DNA of 49,307 nucleotides from Phialocephala subalpina (GCA_900073065.1 FJOG01000046.1:33840-83146), one strand, 5' to 3'; shown: positions 31,860 through 46,317, numbered from the stretch's first letter. A program made the numbers and translations. Notes: a model not told the origin generated them from the letters alone.

Positions 31860-33390
31860 CTTATAATAATAATAAAATAAAATTGGAATATATAATAATA
31901 ATAAAAATACAATAATAAATAATAAATAAAATATTATTATAAATTAAATTAATTTATTTTAAAGTAAAAAAAATCGGAAATTGGAATTAAAAATCAAAAA
32001 AGGAATTATTAATATATAAGAGAAATATATTTTCGTTTCTTTTCCGTATTTTCTATTGATAATTTTATACTAATAATCACTTAATTAAAAACGGTAATAA
32101 ATTATTAATATTATATTTAAAAAGCGAGTTTTTAATTTCTTTTTTAACTTTTTAAAACTTAATTACTTAATTTAAATTTACTATACGAGCTTATATAATA
32201 AAACACAAAAATATCGAATAATATCCACTCTTTTAAAACATAATCCGATTTTTAGTTTAATCGATTAAAATAGCTTTAATATAAGATTATTTAAACGTAA
32301 ATAATTATTTAAACGTAAATCGTCGTTTGTAATTTACGAGTTTAATTTCCGGCATTTAAAAAATTCAATTAACGTAATATATAAATCACGAAATATAAGT
32401 CTTTAAAGATTAATTACGGTGATTAAATTAATCGCAATAATTAATAATTATCGTATCGCGTTAATTTATTGATTCTTTAGTATTATACTTTTGCTTTACG
32501 CGTTATTTAATATATTTTTATTATTTCGAAACTTTTTGCACTTTTTTTTCTATATTATAATCTTTTTATAATACTTCGTTTAATGGATATACTTCTCGCT
32601 ATATATATTCTTCTCGATTATAGCGTAACCAAATTAAATCTTATATATAAAATATATTTAATTTTAATCGAATAACTCTTAAAGATTCGAACGAATTAAA
32701 TTTAAAGTAATAAATAATACAATTTACTAAAAATATCGAAATAAACGACAAATTATTAACGTTGTTTACTTAATAATTTATTATTCGAAATACTTTAAAA
32801 TCGGTAAAAAACCTCAAAATAATAATTATTTTAAGCGTAAAAACGATAGTATATAAGTTATAAAGTATTTAATTTACTAAAATAATAATCAAATAACGAA
32901 ATTTAAGAAAAAAATAAGAATAAAGATTTCGATTGCTTAAAATTTTTTACTTTATTTAATTCTCGGCGAGCTTTTTTCGAATCTTTAACGTTTTATCCTT
33001 TTTATCGATCCTCAATAATTAAAACTTAAAAGAAAACGGTAAAAAAAAGAATCGATCGCTTTTCTAATATTTACCGCTTTTCTAATATTTACCAAATTTC
33101 TAATAATAGCCTCGAGACTTTTTATAACTACTCAATTCGTTTAATCGATATATTACTTATAAATACTTATACGATATTATCGCACTAATTAACGCAATGA
33201 GATCAAAAGCGATAATTTTTTATTTACTTCGATATTTACAAATTACGACTCAATTTATATCCTTTTTTAAACGCCCCGTATTTTTACACGAGAAGAACTT
33301 CTATAATAAACTCGAAAATAAGAACGAGATCGTCGATATATAACCCCGTTTTATTCTTCGGAGTAATAAAACGCCATCAAATAATTCCGT
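31860..33390. other. RIP-mutated Helitron interior without a readable gene
   Basis: This A/T-rich stretch has scattered tcg/cga. I found no frame with convincing protein character in either direction. Confidence 0.4.
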
Positions 33391-33396
33391 ACTAAA

Positions 33397-36300
33397 TTGG
33401 ATATTATCGAGCTATAAATATACGTTCACTATAAAAAAAAGTAATTTAATACGCTCTTAAAATTAAACGAAAACGAAATTTACTACTAATATTATACTTT
33501 CGATAATAAAAAAGAAAATATATCGAAAATATTTAATATTGAGAATAATATAGTTTTTAATTAAATTCTAATATAATTACGGGGTTTAATCGATATAAAA
33601 GAATAAATTATAAGTTTTGAACGTTTTTAAATTTATATATATCGGTAGTAAAATTATTAATATAAATACATCGAGTATATTATCGTCTTCTTTTAAAATA
33701 ACGTGATCTTTTATGAAATACTCTTTCTTTTTTTAGTAAATACTAATATTATTTTATTTAAATTTATTAAAGTAAATACGATTTAAAGAAAGTTTTATTG
33801 ATAATTTAAGAGAGAACTTTACGTTCGCCGGAATAAAGTCTAAAGAGCTTTAAAATAATTATAGCGCTATTATTTAAATTATTATAATATTATTATATTT
33901 CAATAAAATTTATTATAATTTCTTAAAGATAAAAATGTTTTTAATTCGCTTTTTATACTTTTCGTTCTAAAAAAGTAATCGGCGTTTTTAGCGACGTTTA
34001 TATTTATATTAAGAATTGTAAACTTGGTTAATAAAGAAAAAAAACTCGTTAATAATTAATTAGAAGAAAGGCTATTAATTGGAGATTTATTTCGCGAAGA
34101 TAATAAATAAATAAATAAATCTCTTGAACGGGGAATTAAAGTCGACGAGGATTACAATAATATTGAAATACTTCCCTTAATTTTATCTTTCATCTTTAAT
34201 AATACAATTACCCAAATTTAACGCGATATAATTCTTTCTATTATCGAGGAGTATTATATTAATCGGGTTAATAATCCACGTATTTTTTATATCGATGTAC
34301 TTCTTCTTCGTTTAATTCTTATTTCTAAATTCTACCGCGATTATAAGCTTTTCGTAATTTGTTTCTTAACGTTTTTTCTAATCGGTATTACTAATTAGTA
34401 CGATAATTGGCCTCGAGCTATTTTTCTCGTTAATTGAATTAATTATTTATTAAAGTTAAAAAACGATCGTTTTATTAAATATCCACGTTTCCAATATATA
34501 GTATATAATATATTACAACGGTAAAAAGTTATAAAGTATAAAAAATTTTATATTAAAAACTATTAAGAAAATTTAATTATTATATTATATTAATTATAAG
34601 AAATTATACGAAATAATAATAATGTATTTATTTAAAGTATTACTCGTATTAATACTTCGATTATTAATACTCGATTATTTTAAAAAGAAAAAATCGCTAT
34701 TTAAAAGCTTAAATTCAATATTATAAAATGTAATCAATAATATTTCTCATTTAAAATTACGCCGATTATTAATAAAATGATTTTCATCGCTATATACCAA
34801 ATTACGTAGATTAAAGAGATATTCTTACGAAAGAAAACCGCCAAAATATTGTTTAATATAACGTTTAAAATAATCTTTATATTATTACTATTTAATTATA
34901 TTTCCGTTTCATTATTTTTTTCGATATTATTCTTAAGCTTTTAATGAAAATCTAAAACTATTAATATCGGTATAAATAATAAGCTCGAAGTACCGATTAT
35001 ATTTATTATATCGTTTAATTAAATAAAATTTAAACTTTAAAAATAAGTATTTAAACCTCGGTATAACGAGAGAAATTCGCCAAGTTTTAAACTAATAAAG
35101 TATTTGCTTAGTACTCTAATATAAACCGTCCGATTAACGAGCGTAATTCGTATTCTCTTCCATTCGTCTAAATAATTAATACTTTAAATTAATTCATTAT
35201 TCTCTTAAATCGAATATAATTATATAACCGCTATAAAATTAAAAAATACTTTCGTAAAATAAAAAATTAAAAACGTTACGAATACAAGTATTAATTTACT
35301 AAAGAAAATAAAGTTAAATAAAATTAAATTACTATCGATAAAAATACTAATAATAAAAGCTATATATTTGCATTAAAACGGAATTATTATCGCTTTAATA
35401 ATTTTGTAAATTAATTGATTCTCGAATAAATAGCGAATACGAATACTTAATTTATATGCACTTATAATGGCCTTATTACGTACGTTTCTAAATATACGTC
35501 GAAAAAAGAGAAAAAATCTACGTTTTATAAAAAGATTACGAACGAAATAAATAGTATTCGTATACTACTTATTTTCGTCATTATATATCCGTCGTAATTA
35601 CGATCGGTAAATTTTGCGCTATTATATTTACTATAAAAAGGCTATATAATTAATTTCTTTTATTTAGATTTTTTTTCGCCTCGTTATTAAACGATTTGTA
35701 ATTTCTTTTACTACCAAAATATTAATGCGTTTTATTAGAAAGCGCGATTAATCTACACAAAAATACTATTATATACTTTTAAAGTTGCTTTAGATAAATT
35801 CTTCTCGCGAGTACATCGTCTTTAATTATCTTCCGGAAGACTAATATTAAACTCGCCAATATATTAATAAGATTTTTAACGAATTAAAAATTATTACTAA
35901 TATATTTATTAAATATAAATAGTAATTAATTAATCCTTTAAATAAAAAACATTTGCGAGACGTTATTTTAATCGATAAATTATAATCTTATAATTATAAT
36001 ACGTTCCAAAAATACTATATAATTTTAATCGATCCGATTTATAATAAACCACGAATTATTAATTATTTTCCAAAGTATTTATCGAAATTAGAAATTAAAA
36101 TTTACTTCGATTATTATCGTATTAAAATAATACTTAATTATTCGTTTATTAATATCGAAAATCTCATAAAAATCGAAAGTATTTTTATTGAGTTTTAATT
36201 TAAAGTTTACGAGTTATATAAATTTTATTATAATTATACCAACGATAATTATTATAATAAGTTCAAAATTAACGATAAGAATATCCAACCCTCTAATTAA

Positions 36301-36521
36301 AACTATAATCACATTCCTACGCTCAAAGAAAATTATCTTTTCAATAACATTGAATTCTTAATACGTTAATATATTAATCGAAATAACGAAAATATTTAAA
36401 TCGAAAATTTAAACGATTTAAATAATAAAGAATTTAATCGAAAGATAAATTGGAACGTATATATTAAAAAGTACGATATTAACCCTAAGTTTTAAAGGGA
36501 TATTAAGAAAGATTTTAAGTA
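33397..36521 (+). pseudogene. Helitron N-terminal and Rep-type region, decayed
   Basis: Protein-like plus-strand segments occur in the order known from Helitron polyproteins. A KKK-F-NTLLKLNENEI stretch sits near 33430-33470. An Arg-rich FKRELYVRRNKV segment lies at about 33800-33950. CTYNGLITYVSKYTSKKEKK at about 35455-35520 corresponds to the region after the HUH Rep motifs. KPRIINYFPKYLSKLE...YFDYYRIKI at about 36036-36130 is strongly Helitron-like (family pattern RVINYFPRY, then a Y/F-x2-RVK). Several TAA/TAG stops and frame changes interrupt it. The catalytic HUH residues themselves are no longer readable. The last codons before 36521 continue directly after the Gypsy element at 43069. 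Confidence 0.65.
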
Positions 36522-36526
36522 CCGTG
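36522..36526. repeat. Target-site duplication (left), CCGTG
   Basis: These five bases directly before the left LTR are repeated directly after the right LTR (43064-43068). This is the duplication expected from integrase. Confidence 0.85.
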
Positions 36527-36708
36527 TATCACAGATTAGGCTTAGCCTAGTCTCACGTGACCTCGCTTAGCCTACCACCCGGTAGAACCAAGAGATATAA
36601 TTCCTCCTCGAAGCGTAATTTTAATCTTTTTTCTTTAGTTTAATTTAGTTTTAATAAAACCTCCTTTATAATAGTTTACTTTGTACTAAGGACTTTGGAT
36701 TCGTAATA
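36527..36708 (+). repeat. Left LTR of the Gypsy element
   Basis: This 182-bp copy is aligned without gaps to the right LTR. By eye there are 26 differences, all transitions (C/T or G/A), and no transversions or indels. It begins TATCAC and ends GTAATA, with the end blurred from GTGATA by a G to A change. Confidence 0.9.
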
Positions 36709-39700
36709 TTAAATTAAATTTAATTTATCTCGTTATTATAAAGTAATTCAAAGATATTATATTTCTTTTCGACTTTTTTACGTAAACTACTAATTTACGC
36801 TTATAAAAATTCGATCAAATTTTAGATTTTAATCCGGTCCTCTCGAGTACGAAGCTCTCCCCTTAAAGTAGTACTAGAAATTATATAGTCCGCAAATCAA
36901 AGTAAAAAGTTTTTCGAGTACGAAATTCGATTTCGACGAATTAAAGTAAAAAGTTTTTCGCCCGTTAATATTAAACTATTAAATCAACCCTTTAAAAGCG
37001 TAAAGCGTAAAAATACTCTATTTATTTTTTCGATAATTTTTACTTTCTTTCGAAGTTTATTTTTTTCGAAACTATAAAAACGCAAAACGCGTAAAATCGA
37101 TATACTTTTATTTTTTCTTTCTTTTTCTTTTTTTATCGAATTCTACGATAATAGCAAAAAACGCAATTTAATGCGCAATCGAAATTAAATAGAATAAGTA
37201 AAACTAATTCGAGTTTATTATTTATTAACGAATTCCTCGATTTTCGGTTTTTCTTAATTCTAATTTTATTAATAGCGATTATAATAGCGAGATCGAGCGA
37301 TTATTAAATATATTTGTAAAAGAACTCGAAAGAGAAAACGATATTAAACTCGGAATTATTTTCGTTACTCTCGAAGACTTTAATAAATTCTACGCTAAAA
37401 ACAAAGAAATATTATATTAAATAGTAATTCAAATAATCGTTAATCGAAACGATACGCGCAAAATTAACTCGAAGAAATAAATCGTTATTACTTTAAAAGA
37501 CAAAGAATTAATTAAATATATTATTCAAATTACGAGTTTCTTTAAAGAACGCGATTTTCTCGCTCGAAATAAAACTATTTTAATTATATACTTTCTCTCG
37601 AATCCTTCGATAACTTCTTATTCTCGATAATTTTTTCTTTTTACTTTTTCCGATTAATAAAAACGATTAAGTAATTCGATTTACCGATATTTAAAAATAA
37701 AGTTAATTTTATATTCGAAACGTAAAATAAGCAAATTAAAAGTAAATTAATTGTAAATTACGATTACTTTAAAAACGAAGTAGTAAAAATAGTTTATATT
37801 TTTAATCGGACCGAAAATAAAGTTTAAAATTACTTTTAATCTTATTATTTTAATAATAAGTTTTCCGATTTTACGATTATCGGCGAAATGATTAAATACT
37901 TAGTTGATATTTACGTTAATTCGAATAAAATCGAGAACGCGAAAAACGAATATGCGATTATAATAATAAAATTCTTTAAAAATTTTTTAGAGTTTTATAT
38001 TCGATTTTTAAAAGTTACAAATAATATTAAAATCTCGAAAAGCGAATACTTAAATATTTTGTAACGCAAAGTAATTTTCAAGCTTTAAATCGATTTATTT
38101 CCTTTTAAAGGCACTTATAAAATATATTAAAACTTAATTGTTTATTTTAATATTCTCGATCAAAGTTACCGCCGTATTATTACTTTAAATCAATAGCTCG
38201 CCGCAATTAAAATTATTCTTATTTCTCGAGGCGAATTAATCCCTATATTTTATTGTAATTAAAGCTAATCGGTACTTCGATCGAATTATTCGAATACTTT
38301 TGAGATTAATCGTTCGAGATACTTATTTTCCGCTCCGATTAAAAGTAACTCGAATAAAACTCTTTTTAATTTAAATAAGCTCGAGAATAAATCGATTGCG
38401 ATCGGTAAATTAATAACTCGCAAATATTATTATTATTATAAATTAAAATATAATATACGTAATTGCCCGTTCTTTTCAATTCTTTCTTTTGCTTTAATAA
38501 TTAAAATTGCCCAAATAAAGCTAATCGAGGGACAAAGTAATTATTTAACGGATACAAAAAAAAGAAAAGAGAAATATTTTAAACCGAAGAATATTTCGAT
38601 TTCGAATCGAAAAACAAACGCACTTAAAGAAAGTCTCTACTTTTAGGCGATATAATATCGAGATTAGCGAAGTAAATTTTAGTTAATTAATTAGCGGAGA
38701 TTCTTTTATTACGTAGTATACTCTTAATCGCAATAAAATTAATATTAAAAATTATTTTTCTTCTCGATATCGGAATTAGTATATTTACTTTTATTAATGA
38801 ATTATTTACTATATTATATTGTATTTACTTAAGTATTCAAAAGAAGAAACTCTTTTATTTTATTATTATTCGTAAGTATAATAAGAGTACTCGAAAAGAA
38901 ATTAACGAGTATATCGAAATAATTTTATATATCGACGATCGGATTATTAAAAACGTCTCGATACTTATTATAAAGTTTAAAAATTAAAACTTAATTTTAA
39001 ATCGTTTATTCTTTATTAAATTCGACGTATTTTTACGTTATAAAACAAAATAATTAATTTGGCCCGCAAATATACTTTCGAATCAAAATTAATAAAAGGT
39101 TATTATAATAACCCGCGAGAATTTAATTAAATATATCGAGATTATTCATTAAAAAAATATCGAACGTCGAGATCAACGGATAAATAACGAAGTAAATCGA
39201 ATTACGATTATTTATTAAAGTTTTCCTTTAAAGTATTAAAAGAAGTCTAAGAATTAGAGAACCGATCGAGATTATTAATATTAGACGATAAAAAATATTT
39301 TAAAAAGATATAATTCGAAGTTATATTTTTTCGAGCCACGCAAAAAAAAGAAAATTCTAAGGACGAAATAAAAACCGATAATCGATATTACTTATATTAT
39401 AATCGAGGCTTTTAAACTTAATATTCGATAATTAAATAACGCTTTTTTCTCGATTATTTTCGAGGAGCTCGATCGAGTAATCGAAGATAACGAAAATCAA
39501 AATGCAATCTAAATTACAAGTCTCGAAGAAGTTCCTCTTTTATTTGACGAATAATAATCGAACGAGACTAAAATCGAGTAATTAGCGCGAGTCTTATTTA
39601 AAGAATATAACGAGTATATAAAAATATTCTCGAAAATCGAATTAAACGTTTTACTTTTTTATTATTTTTACGATTATAAAATATAATTAAATGCGAATCG

Positions 39701-42700
39701 AACGGAAAATAAAATCGAATATACTTTTCTTTAAAAAAAGACAATTTAAGAACTTTAAGAGATCCGCCGATTTTTATTAGAGAATTTAAATAAAGGATTT
39801 ATTATTTTAAATTATATTCTTTTTATTTTTTTAGTCCTCTTTATTTAAAAAGTAAATAGCGGTCTCCAATTTTGTATCGACTTTCGAAAGTTAAATAATT
39901 TGACTCGAAAAAACAAATATTTTCTCTTTTTAATCGAAGAGACTTTAACTCGTATATTTAAAGTTAAAGTATTTACGAAGCTCGATATTCGATAAACTTT
40001 CTATCGAATTCGAATGTATTTCGATACTAAAGAACTTATTACGTTTCGAATTAAATACGGAGCTTATAAATATAAAGTATTTTTCGAGGGATTAATAAAC
40101 GGTTCGACTATTTTTTAACGATATATAAACGATATTCTCTTTGATTACTTCGACGATTTCTATACGGTTTATATAAACGATATTCTCGTTTTCTTAAAGG
40201 ATTTTCTCGAATATAAAATATATATTAAAAAAGTCTTAAATCGATTGTAATAAACCGGTTTTTAAATTAATATTAAAAAGTTTAAATTTAATGTAAATCA
40301 AATTAAATTCCTCGGTTTTATTATCTCTATTAAAAAGATTTCGATCGATTTAAAGAAAATTAAAGTAATTAAAAATTAAAAAGAATTATATATAATTCGA
40401 GGAATTTAATCTTTCTTAGGATTTTACAATTTTTATCGACGATTTATCTCCGAGTACGAACGAGTTTGTAAGCTATTTAATAAGCTTACTTTAAAAGGCT
40501 ATAAATAGAATTGGACTCCAAATTATAACGAGGTATTTATTACTTTTAAAGACTTGCTATTTACGGCATTAATCCTTCGATATTACTAACTCGAGTAACT
40601 TATACAAATAAAGACTAATATTTCGAATGGAGTTCTCGTTAGTGTCCTCTTATAATAAGACTCAAAAATAGAGTTATAATACTTTATTACTTTCTTTTTA
40701 AAGATAATAATTATTGTAAAACTTAATTATAATATTTACGATAAAAAGATATTAATTATTATTCGAGCATTTAATAAGTAGCGCTTTGAACTCTAAAGGA
40801 TTTAAACGAACGATTCGTTTTTAATTTATTTAAATTACCGAGTACTCGAATATTTTATAATTACTAAAAAGCTTTTCAGAAAATAAACTCGATAATTCGA
40901 ATTACTCTCAAGATATAACTTTAAATTAATGTATCGAGTAAATAAATTAAATGAGAGAGTCGACGCTTTTTCACGAAGAGACGAGAAAATCGCTATAATC
41001 GAAAAAATTATATATTATTAGAAGATTTAAACTATAATTCTTTACTCTCGAATCGATTAAACTATTATTAAAGATTTTTCACTCGAACCGATTCTTACTC
41101 CGTTCGAACTCGAAAAGCCAAAATCAGAACCTTATAATAATATTCAATTAATTAATAAGATTTTAAAAGAAAATAAAATCTCTTCAAATTTTGAAAAGTA
41201 TCGAACTTTAGTTCGAAACGAGATCGAGATAACTTAAAAGCTTCGAAACGATTTATTACTTCGAAAAAGTAAACTTTTTGTACTCGATAAATAACTAATT
41301 AATATTATACCTCTTCGAATCGCAATTATCAAGGAAGTATATAATCTATTACTCTCGGGACATTTTAATAAAGCTAAGTTCACTCAATTAATAAGAACGT
41401 GGTATTATTAGCCCGAAGTCAATAGTAATATTAAGCGCTATTATAATAATTACTATACGTATAAAAGATCGAAAATCCCTCGAAATAAAACGCTCGATTT
41501 ATTATATTAATTACCGATCTCGGATTATCCTTAGTAATATATTACAATCGATTTTAAGAAGTATTTAAAGAGTAAAAACGGAGCCAATATAATAATTATT
41601 TTTATAGACCGATTATATAAAAGATTAATCTCGATTCCCGTTCGAAATACGATTATAATAAAGAAGTTAATACTTTTCTTTTTTATTTACGTCGTGCGTT
41701 ACGTTAGTATTTCGGATTCGATTACATTAAATCGAGGCTTTTAATTTGTCTTTAATTTCTAGAATGAGTTTTGTACTCGATTAAATATAAAAATCCTACT
41801 CTCGATCGTTAATTACTCGTAAATAAACGGATAAATTAAGATCGTTAATTAGTACTTCGATTAATACTTGCATTTATACGTTAATTACTATTAAAATAAT
41901 TAGAATAAATAGATTACTATTTTCGACTTACAATAATTTACTTTATAGTATAAGACAATTAGTTAATCACCGTTTTTTACGAAGAAAAAATATAAGATTT
42001 ATATTTTTCTCGATTAAAAAAAATCGATTTAAATCGTCGTTTTTAAAGAAAGGTTAAATCGAGAAAAGGCTCAAATTCTTATTACTCGTTTGCACGAATT
42101 TACGTCGGCTACTTAGATTAATATGCGAGTCTCGTAAGAAAAGTATACTTTATAAACTAATAAGAGAAAACGAGAATCGAATTAGAAAATTGGAGACTAA
42201 GTCTACGTTAAAAATACCTCTTAGAAAACTTACTACTCGAGCCGGAAGCTCGCTAATTAAAACGAGGGACTATTCGAAATTATCGAGATAATAAGACTTT
42301 TATATAAATTGCGATTATCGAAGTACTTTAATCGAATTTATAACGTTTTCTACGCTAAGAAACTTCGAAAGGCAATAATAGATTTTTTACTCGAATAAAT
42401 CAATTAAGAATTAAAAGGAGAAAATATTAATAGCGGTACGGAGTACGAGGTACAAGAGATTCTAATAGTAAAATTAAAAAGGAATCGTTTTTAATATAAA
42501 GTTAATTAAAAAAATTGCGACGAAAATCCGACGTTTTACTCGGCATTTTCTCTCAATTTGAGTTTATTACTTCTCAAGAGATTCCACGAGACTTATCCGC
42601 ATTTTTTTAAGCCGTTAAAGAATTTTAATTACTAGTTAAAATATACGAAAAATAAGATTTTATTGGTTGCGAAAGTAAACGATAAGAAATACGTTTAAAA

Positions 42701-42881
42701 TCTAATATTAATATTTAAAACTTAAAAAAGGGAATTCCCTTATTTCTGGCTTAAGGCCGCTATTTACGTAATCACCAAAAAAAGTTATTTGATTTTTTTA
42801 TTTATTTTAGCGTTTTTTTTTTTTGGAAAGGAATAAAAGAAATAAAAGCTTACGGATAAACTTACTTTAAAAAGGGGGTAA
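36709..42881 (+). pseudogene. Decayed gag-pol-chromodomain region
   Basis: Segments in order: a gag-like stretch (about 37.2-38.4 kb); a degraded CCHC knuckle at about 38418-38470 (last Cys kept as NCPF); a retropepsin-like LLDIG site near 38763; reverse transcriptase at about 39840-40260 with DFRKLN, KVFTKLDIR and the catalytic box now YINDILVF (YxDD with D to N, a G to A change) at about 40169-40190; RNase H from about 40600; the integrase H2C2 finger (GHFNKAKF...) at about 41358-41475 and core DFKKYLKSKNG at about 41545; and a C-terminal chromodomain (EYEVQEIL...) at about 42435-42580, followed by FHETYP. Many TAA/TAG stops interrupt it. No functional product is possible. Confidence 0.85.
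42868..42878 (+). other. Polypurine tract before the right LTR
   Basis: A purine run aaaaaggggg lies just before the right LTR, where the polypurine primer of plus-strand DNA synthesis is expected. It escaped RIP because it has no CA or TG. Confidence 0.6.
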
Positions 42882-43063
42882 TATCACAAATTAAGCTTAG
42901 TCTAATCTCACGTGACCTCGCTTAGTTTACCGCCCGGCAGAACTAAGGGATATAACTTTTTTTCGAAGCGCAATTTTGATTTTCTTTCTTTAGTTTAATT
43001 TGGTTTTAATAGAACTTCCTTTACAATAATTTGCTTTGTACTAAGGACTTTGGATTCGTGATA
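42882..43063 (+). repeat. Right LTR of the Gypsy element
   Basis: This 182-bp LTR runs from TATCAC to GTGATA and is the partner of 36527-36708. The terminal inverted repeat is intact here. Confidence 0.9.
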
Positions 43064-43068
43064 CCGTG
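43064..43068. repeat. Target-site duplication (right), CCGTG
   Basis: This is identical to 36522-36526. It is followed directly by the continuation of the Helitron coding frame. Confidence 0.85.
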
Positions 43069-44480
43069 CAAAGTTCGAGTTACCGGCTTTAAACGATATA
43101 CGAACTCTAAATGAAAATTAGTATTATTTCTACGATTTAATAATTGAGTATATTTTTAAGACATACGATTTATACCGTCGTTAACCAAATAGATTTCTTC
43201 GAATTAATCTCGATAGTATCGCCGGTATAAAAAAAATATATATACTTTTACAAATTTGCAATCGCATTATTTAAATCGCTAAATAATATAATAAACTCGA
43301 TTCGATTTTCTATATTACTTTTATAGGGATTACGGCCTTCAATTTTAAAGGTTCTACGTTTTATTCTTTATTTAAGATTTTTTTTTATTTAATAAGAGAT
43401 ATTGGTTTATATAAACCGTTAAATAATAATAAACTTATAAAGTTATAAAGTTTCTTCGCTTATAAAAAGTATTTAATTATTAACGAGAAATTTTTTATTT
43501 CTATTTAATTACTAAGAGCGATTAATACCCGTTTATATCAAATCTTTTTATAGTATAATAACGATTTATTCGATAATATAAACATTTTTATATATAACGA
43601 CTTTAAATAATTACTTTTTGTAAAAAATTAAATTATATATTCCAAGTTTTTTATAATTTCGTAAAATTCTTTAAAGTTTGTTTATAATCATATTACGTAC
43701 GATTCCCTTAATTAAATTATTCGATTCATACAAATAATATATTAAATTAAAAAAAATAACGAATTTTTAAAATTTAAAAAAATATTAATTAAATTATAAA
43801 AAATATATACTCGTAAAAAGCCTTTCGATTCCTCGAGCAACGTATATTAACGAAACTATTACTCTAAATACAAAATACGTTCAAAGATACTTTACGGTTT
43901 TTCGCTACGAACGAAACTATAAAAAAAGAGAATTATAATTGGTTGCGAGATTTTAGTATTTCGATTTTTAAAATCCTTTATATTAACGATCGTTTTTCTA
44001 TTTCTATTATTAAACGTAATTATACTAAAAATATAACCAACGAATTAATAATTAATATCGATACTAAAATTATAATTACGTAAAACTTTTAAATTGAGCG
44101 TAAAATCGTTAATAAATTAATAAGAATAATTAAAGATTTAATTTAACGAGAAAAATAAATATTTAAGTAAAATATACCCTATATTATTCTTATAAAAGTT
44201 GATGGTTATAATAATTCGAACTTTAAAGGAAATATTATAAAAATTAATTCGAATACTAATTACTAATTGCCGTTTTTCTTTATTACTCGAGAGTTTCCCT
44301 ATTAAAAAGAGATTATTTCTCGCATTAATTTCTTTATAATTTTATCGTATATTATTACAATTTATAAGTCTCAAAATTTAACGTTCGATCAAATTATTCT
44401 CGATTTCTTTAAATTCGATACGATTTCGAGTATTTCCTATATAATTCTTTTTCGTATATAAAATGTACATTATATTATAT
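43069..44480 (+). pseudogene. Helitron PIF1-like helicase region, decayed
   Basis: This continues the frame interrupted by the Gypsy insertion. The Walker A region reads LDSIAGIKKIYILLQICN at about 43210-43265, which the family pattern AGTGKT explains through C to T and G to A changes. GITAFNFKGSTFYSLFKI follows at about 43327-43380 (motif Ia type, family GIAAFNxxGxTxHS). LIINEKF at about 43465 is the Walker B DE box with D to N. VDGYNNSNFKGN lies at about 44199-44232. The C-terminal helicase motifs near 44310-44475 end in SFSYIKCTLY. This order is that of PIF1/RecD-like helicases at the C-terminus of Helitron proteins. TAA/TAG stops make it non-functional. Confidence 0.75.
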
Positions 44481-46300
44481 TTTTTTATAATTAAAATTTT
44501 ACTCGATTTAAAACGCTTAAAAAACGGCCATTAAATACTATTTAATATAAAATAAATTAAAACGAAAAAACTCGGCAAATACTTTAAAAAAATATTTAAA
44601 ACTATAATTAAATTAAATAAATTTTATTTTATTATAATACCGTGATAATTTTAATAAATATTTCCTTTTACTCTTAATAATTAATATACTTTACAAATTA
44701 TAAACGTTTTATATTAAATATTCCAAAACGAATTTAACGATAATTTGTATACTTAAAAACGTATAAGCCTTTTATCACTAAAATAAGTATAAATCCAACG
44801 ATACGCTATTATTATTTTTAAATTACCCTCGAAAAAACCACTATAAATAAGCGTATTATCCCCTTTAAAAAAAGAATAACTTTACAAAAGAAATAAAAAT
44901 CCCCGAAATAAATAAAACTATAAAAAAAATAAAATCCCCGAAATAAATAAAGTCGATAAAAGCATGAAACTAAGTAATTCATTATAAGTTTTATCCAATA
45001 AACTCGCGTATTACTCAAACCTTTAATTTCCTCGAGAAAAATAACTTTAAAACTATTATAAATACTAAATAGAAACTCCATTATATTTATTGTAAACTAA
45101 TTAATACTAAACGTTGGATTCTTAAAGTAAAGATTATTAAGTCCCGAGAAACGAAATAATTCGCAATACTTAGCGATAAAAGTATATACGCCGTTAATAT
45201 AATTCTTAGAAAATACACGTATAATTGAAAAAAAAGTTAATAAAAAGTATATTACTATATCCACTATATACTCTTATTCAATTAACCAACTCAATCGATC
45301 GTTTATTTACTCCTTCGTTCGAAATAAAATTAGCGTTCGATAATTACGAAATCTAATTAATTTTATATAAATTTTATTTAGTAAACTCAAAATACTTAGT
45401 TTATAAAGTAGATTCTAACGATAACGAAAATAAATACTCTAATAATAACGATAATAAATACGTAAATACTAATTGGGCTTCTAACGTTAAAAGATTTTAT
45501 ATAATATATAAATTAATATAATAATTTCTTTAATTATTTACTTCACATTAAAACGGCGTATATATATCGAGCGAATAATAATAAAACTTTAAAAAAACCG
45601 GAAAAAAAATAATTATTAAATTTACTTTATTACTTTCTCCTTTAAATTAAAAGAATTATTTGTACTTGAGAAAAGCGCTTAATAATTTGCGAGAAATACT
45701 CCGAAGTAATAATATTTTTAATTATTTCCACTCAAAAAAATAACGACTTTTTCTATTAAACGGAAAATTAATCGTTAATAAAAGTTCAAATCTTACTATT
45801 AAATTAATAAAGGAATTATTAGTAGATATATTCTAAATAAAGATAATCTTTTCTATTTTCGCGAAAAAATTTAAATAAAAATAAAAATAAAAACAATAAT
45901 AGTAAAGTTTTTTGAGTTTAATAAATACTTAGTAAAAAAGAGATAAAACAACGAATTACGAGCTTATTAAAGATAATAATTACTTGGAAAAGGCTCGAGA
46001 TTATTTTCGTTCGTAAACGGAATAAATCCTCTTTTTTTTTATTATATTTAAGCTTTTTATTTTACTTTAATTTAATTTTCTATCAATTTATTTAATTATT
46101 CGAAGGTATCGTCGAAAATCGAAGGTATCGTTGGAAGTTTTATTGAAGTTGCTATTAAAAATGTTACAGAGATTGAAATAGGATTAATTTCGACGAAAGT
46201 AAATTAATTAATTATTTTATTGTATTAGTTTACTCTTTGAGAATATAACGTCGCTATATTATCGGTTTTTTCGAGGAAAACGGAAAAAGGTCGAGAGATA
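44481..46300. other. RIP-mutated flank after the helicase; no clear gene
   Basis: Short protein-like stretches appear in several frames (for example an Asn/Asp-rich part at about 45410-45480), but none is continuous. A direct duplication of about 20 bp (aatccccgaaataaataaa) occurs at about 44899 and 44935. A minus-strand frame of 87 codons (44818-45081) is strongly hydrophobic and Phe/Tyr-rich because of AT bias; I do not regard it as a gene. Confidence 0.4.
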
Positions 46301-46317
46301 AATTTGTAGATTAATTA

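Larger units (their letters stand above)
36527..43063 (+). mobile_element. Ty3/Gypsy chromovirus LTR retrotransposon, RIP-degraded
   Basis: This 6537-bp element has two 182-bp LTRs, 6-bp terminal inverted repeats (TATCAC...GTGATA) and a 5-bp target duplication. The internal order gag, protease, reverse transcriptase, RNase H, integrase, chromodomain is that of a chromovirus. It is inserted in the Helitron coding frame. Both are mutated in the same way, so RIP acted after, or also after, the nesting event. Confidence 0.9.

Noticed and set aside
44818..45081. Minus-strand open frame of 87 codons, very hydrophobic.
   Set aside because: Its Phe/Tyr/Ile/Leu content follows from AT-rich DNA; there is no start context and no family resemblance.
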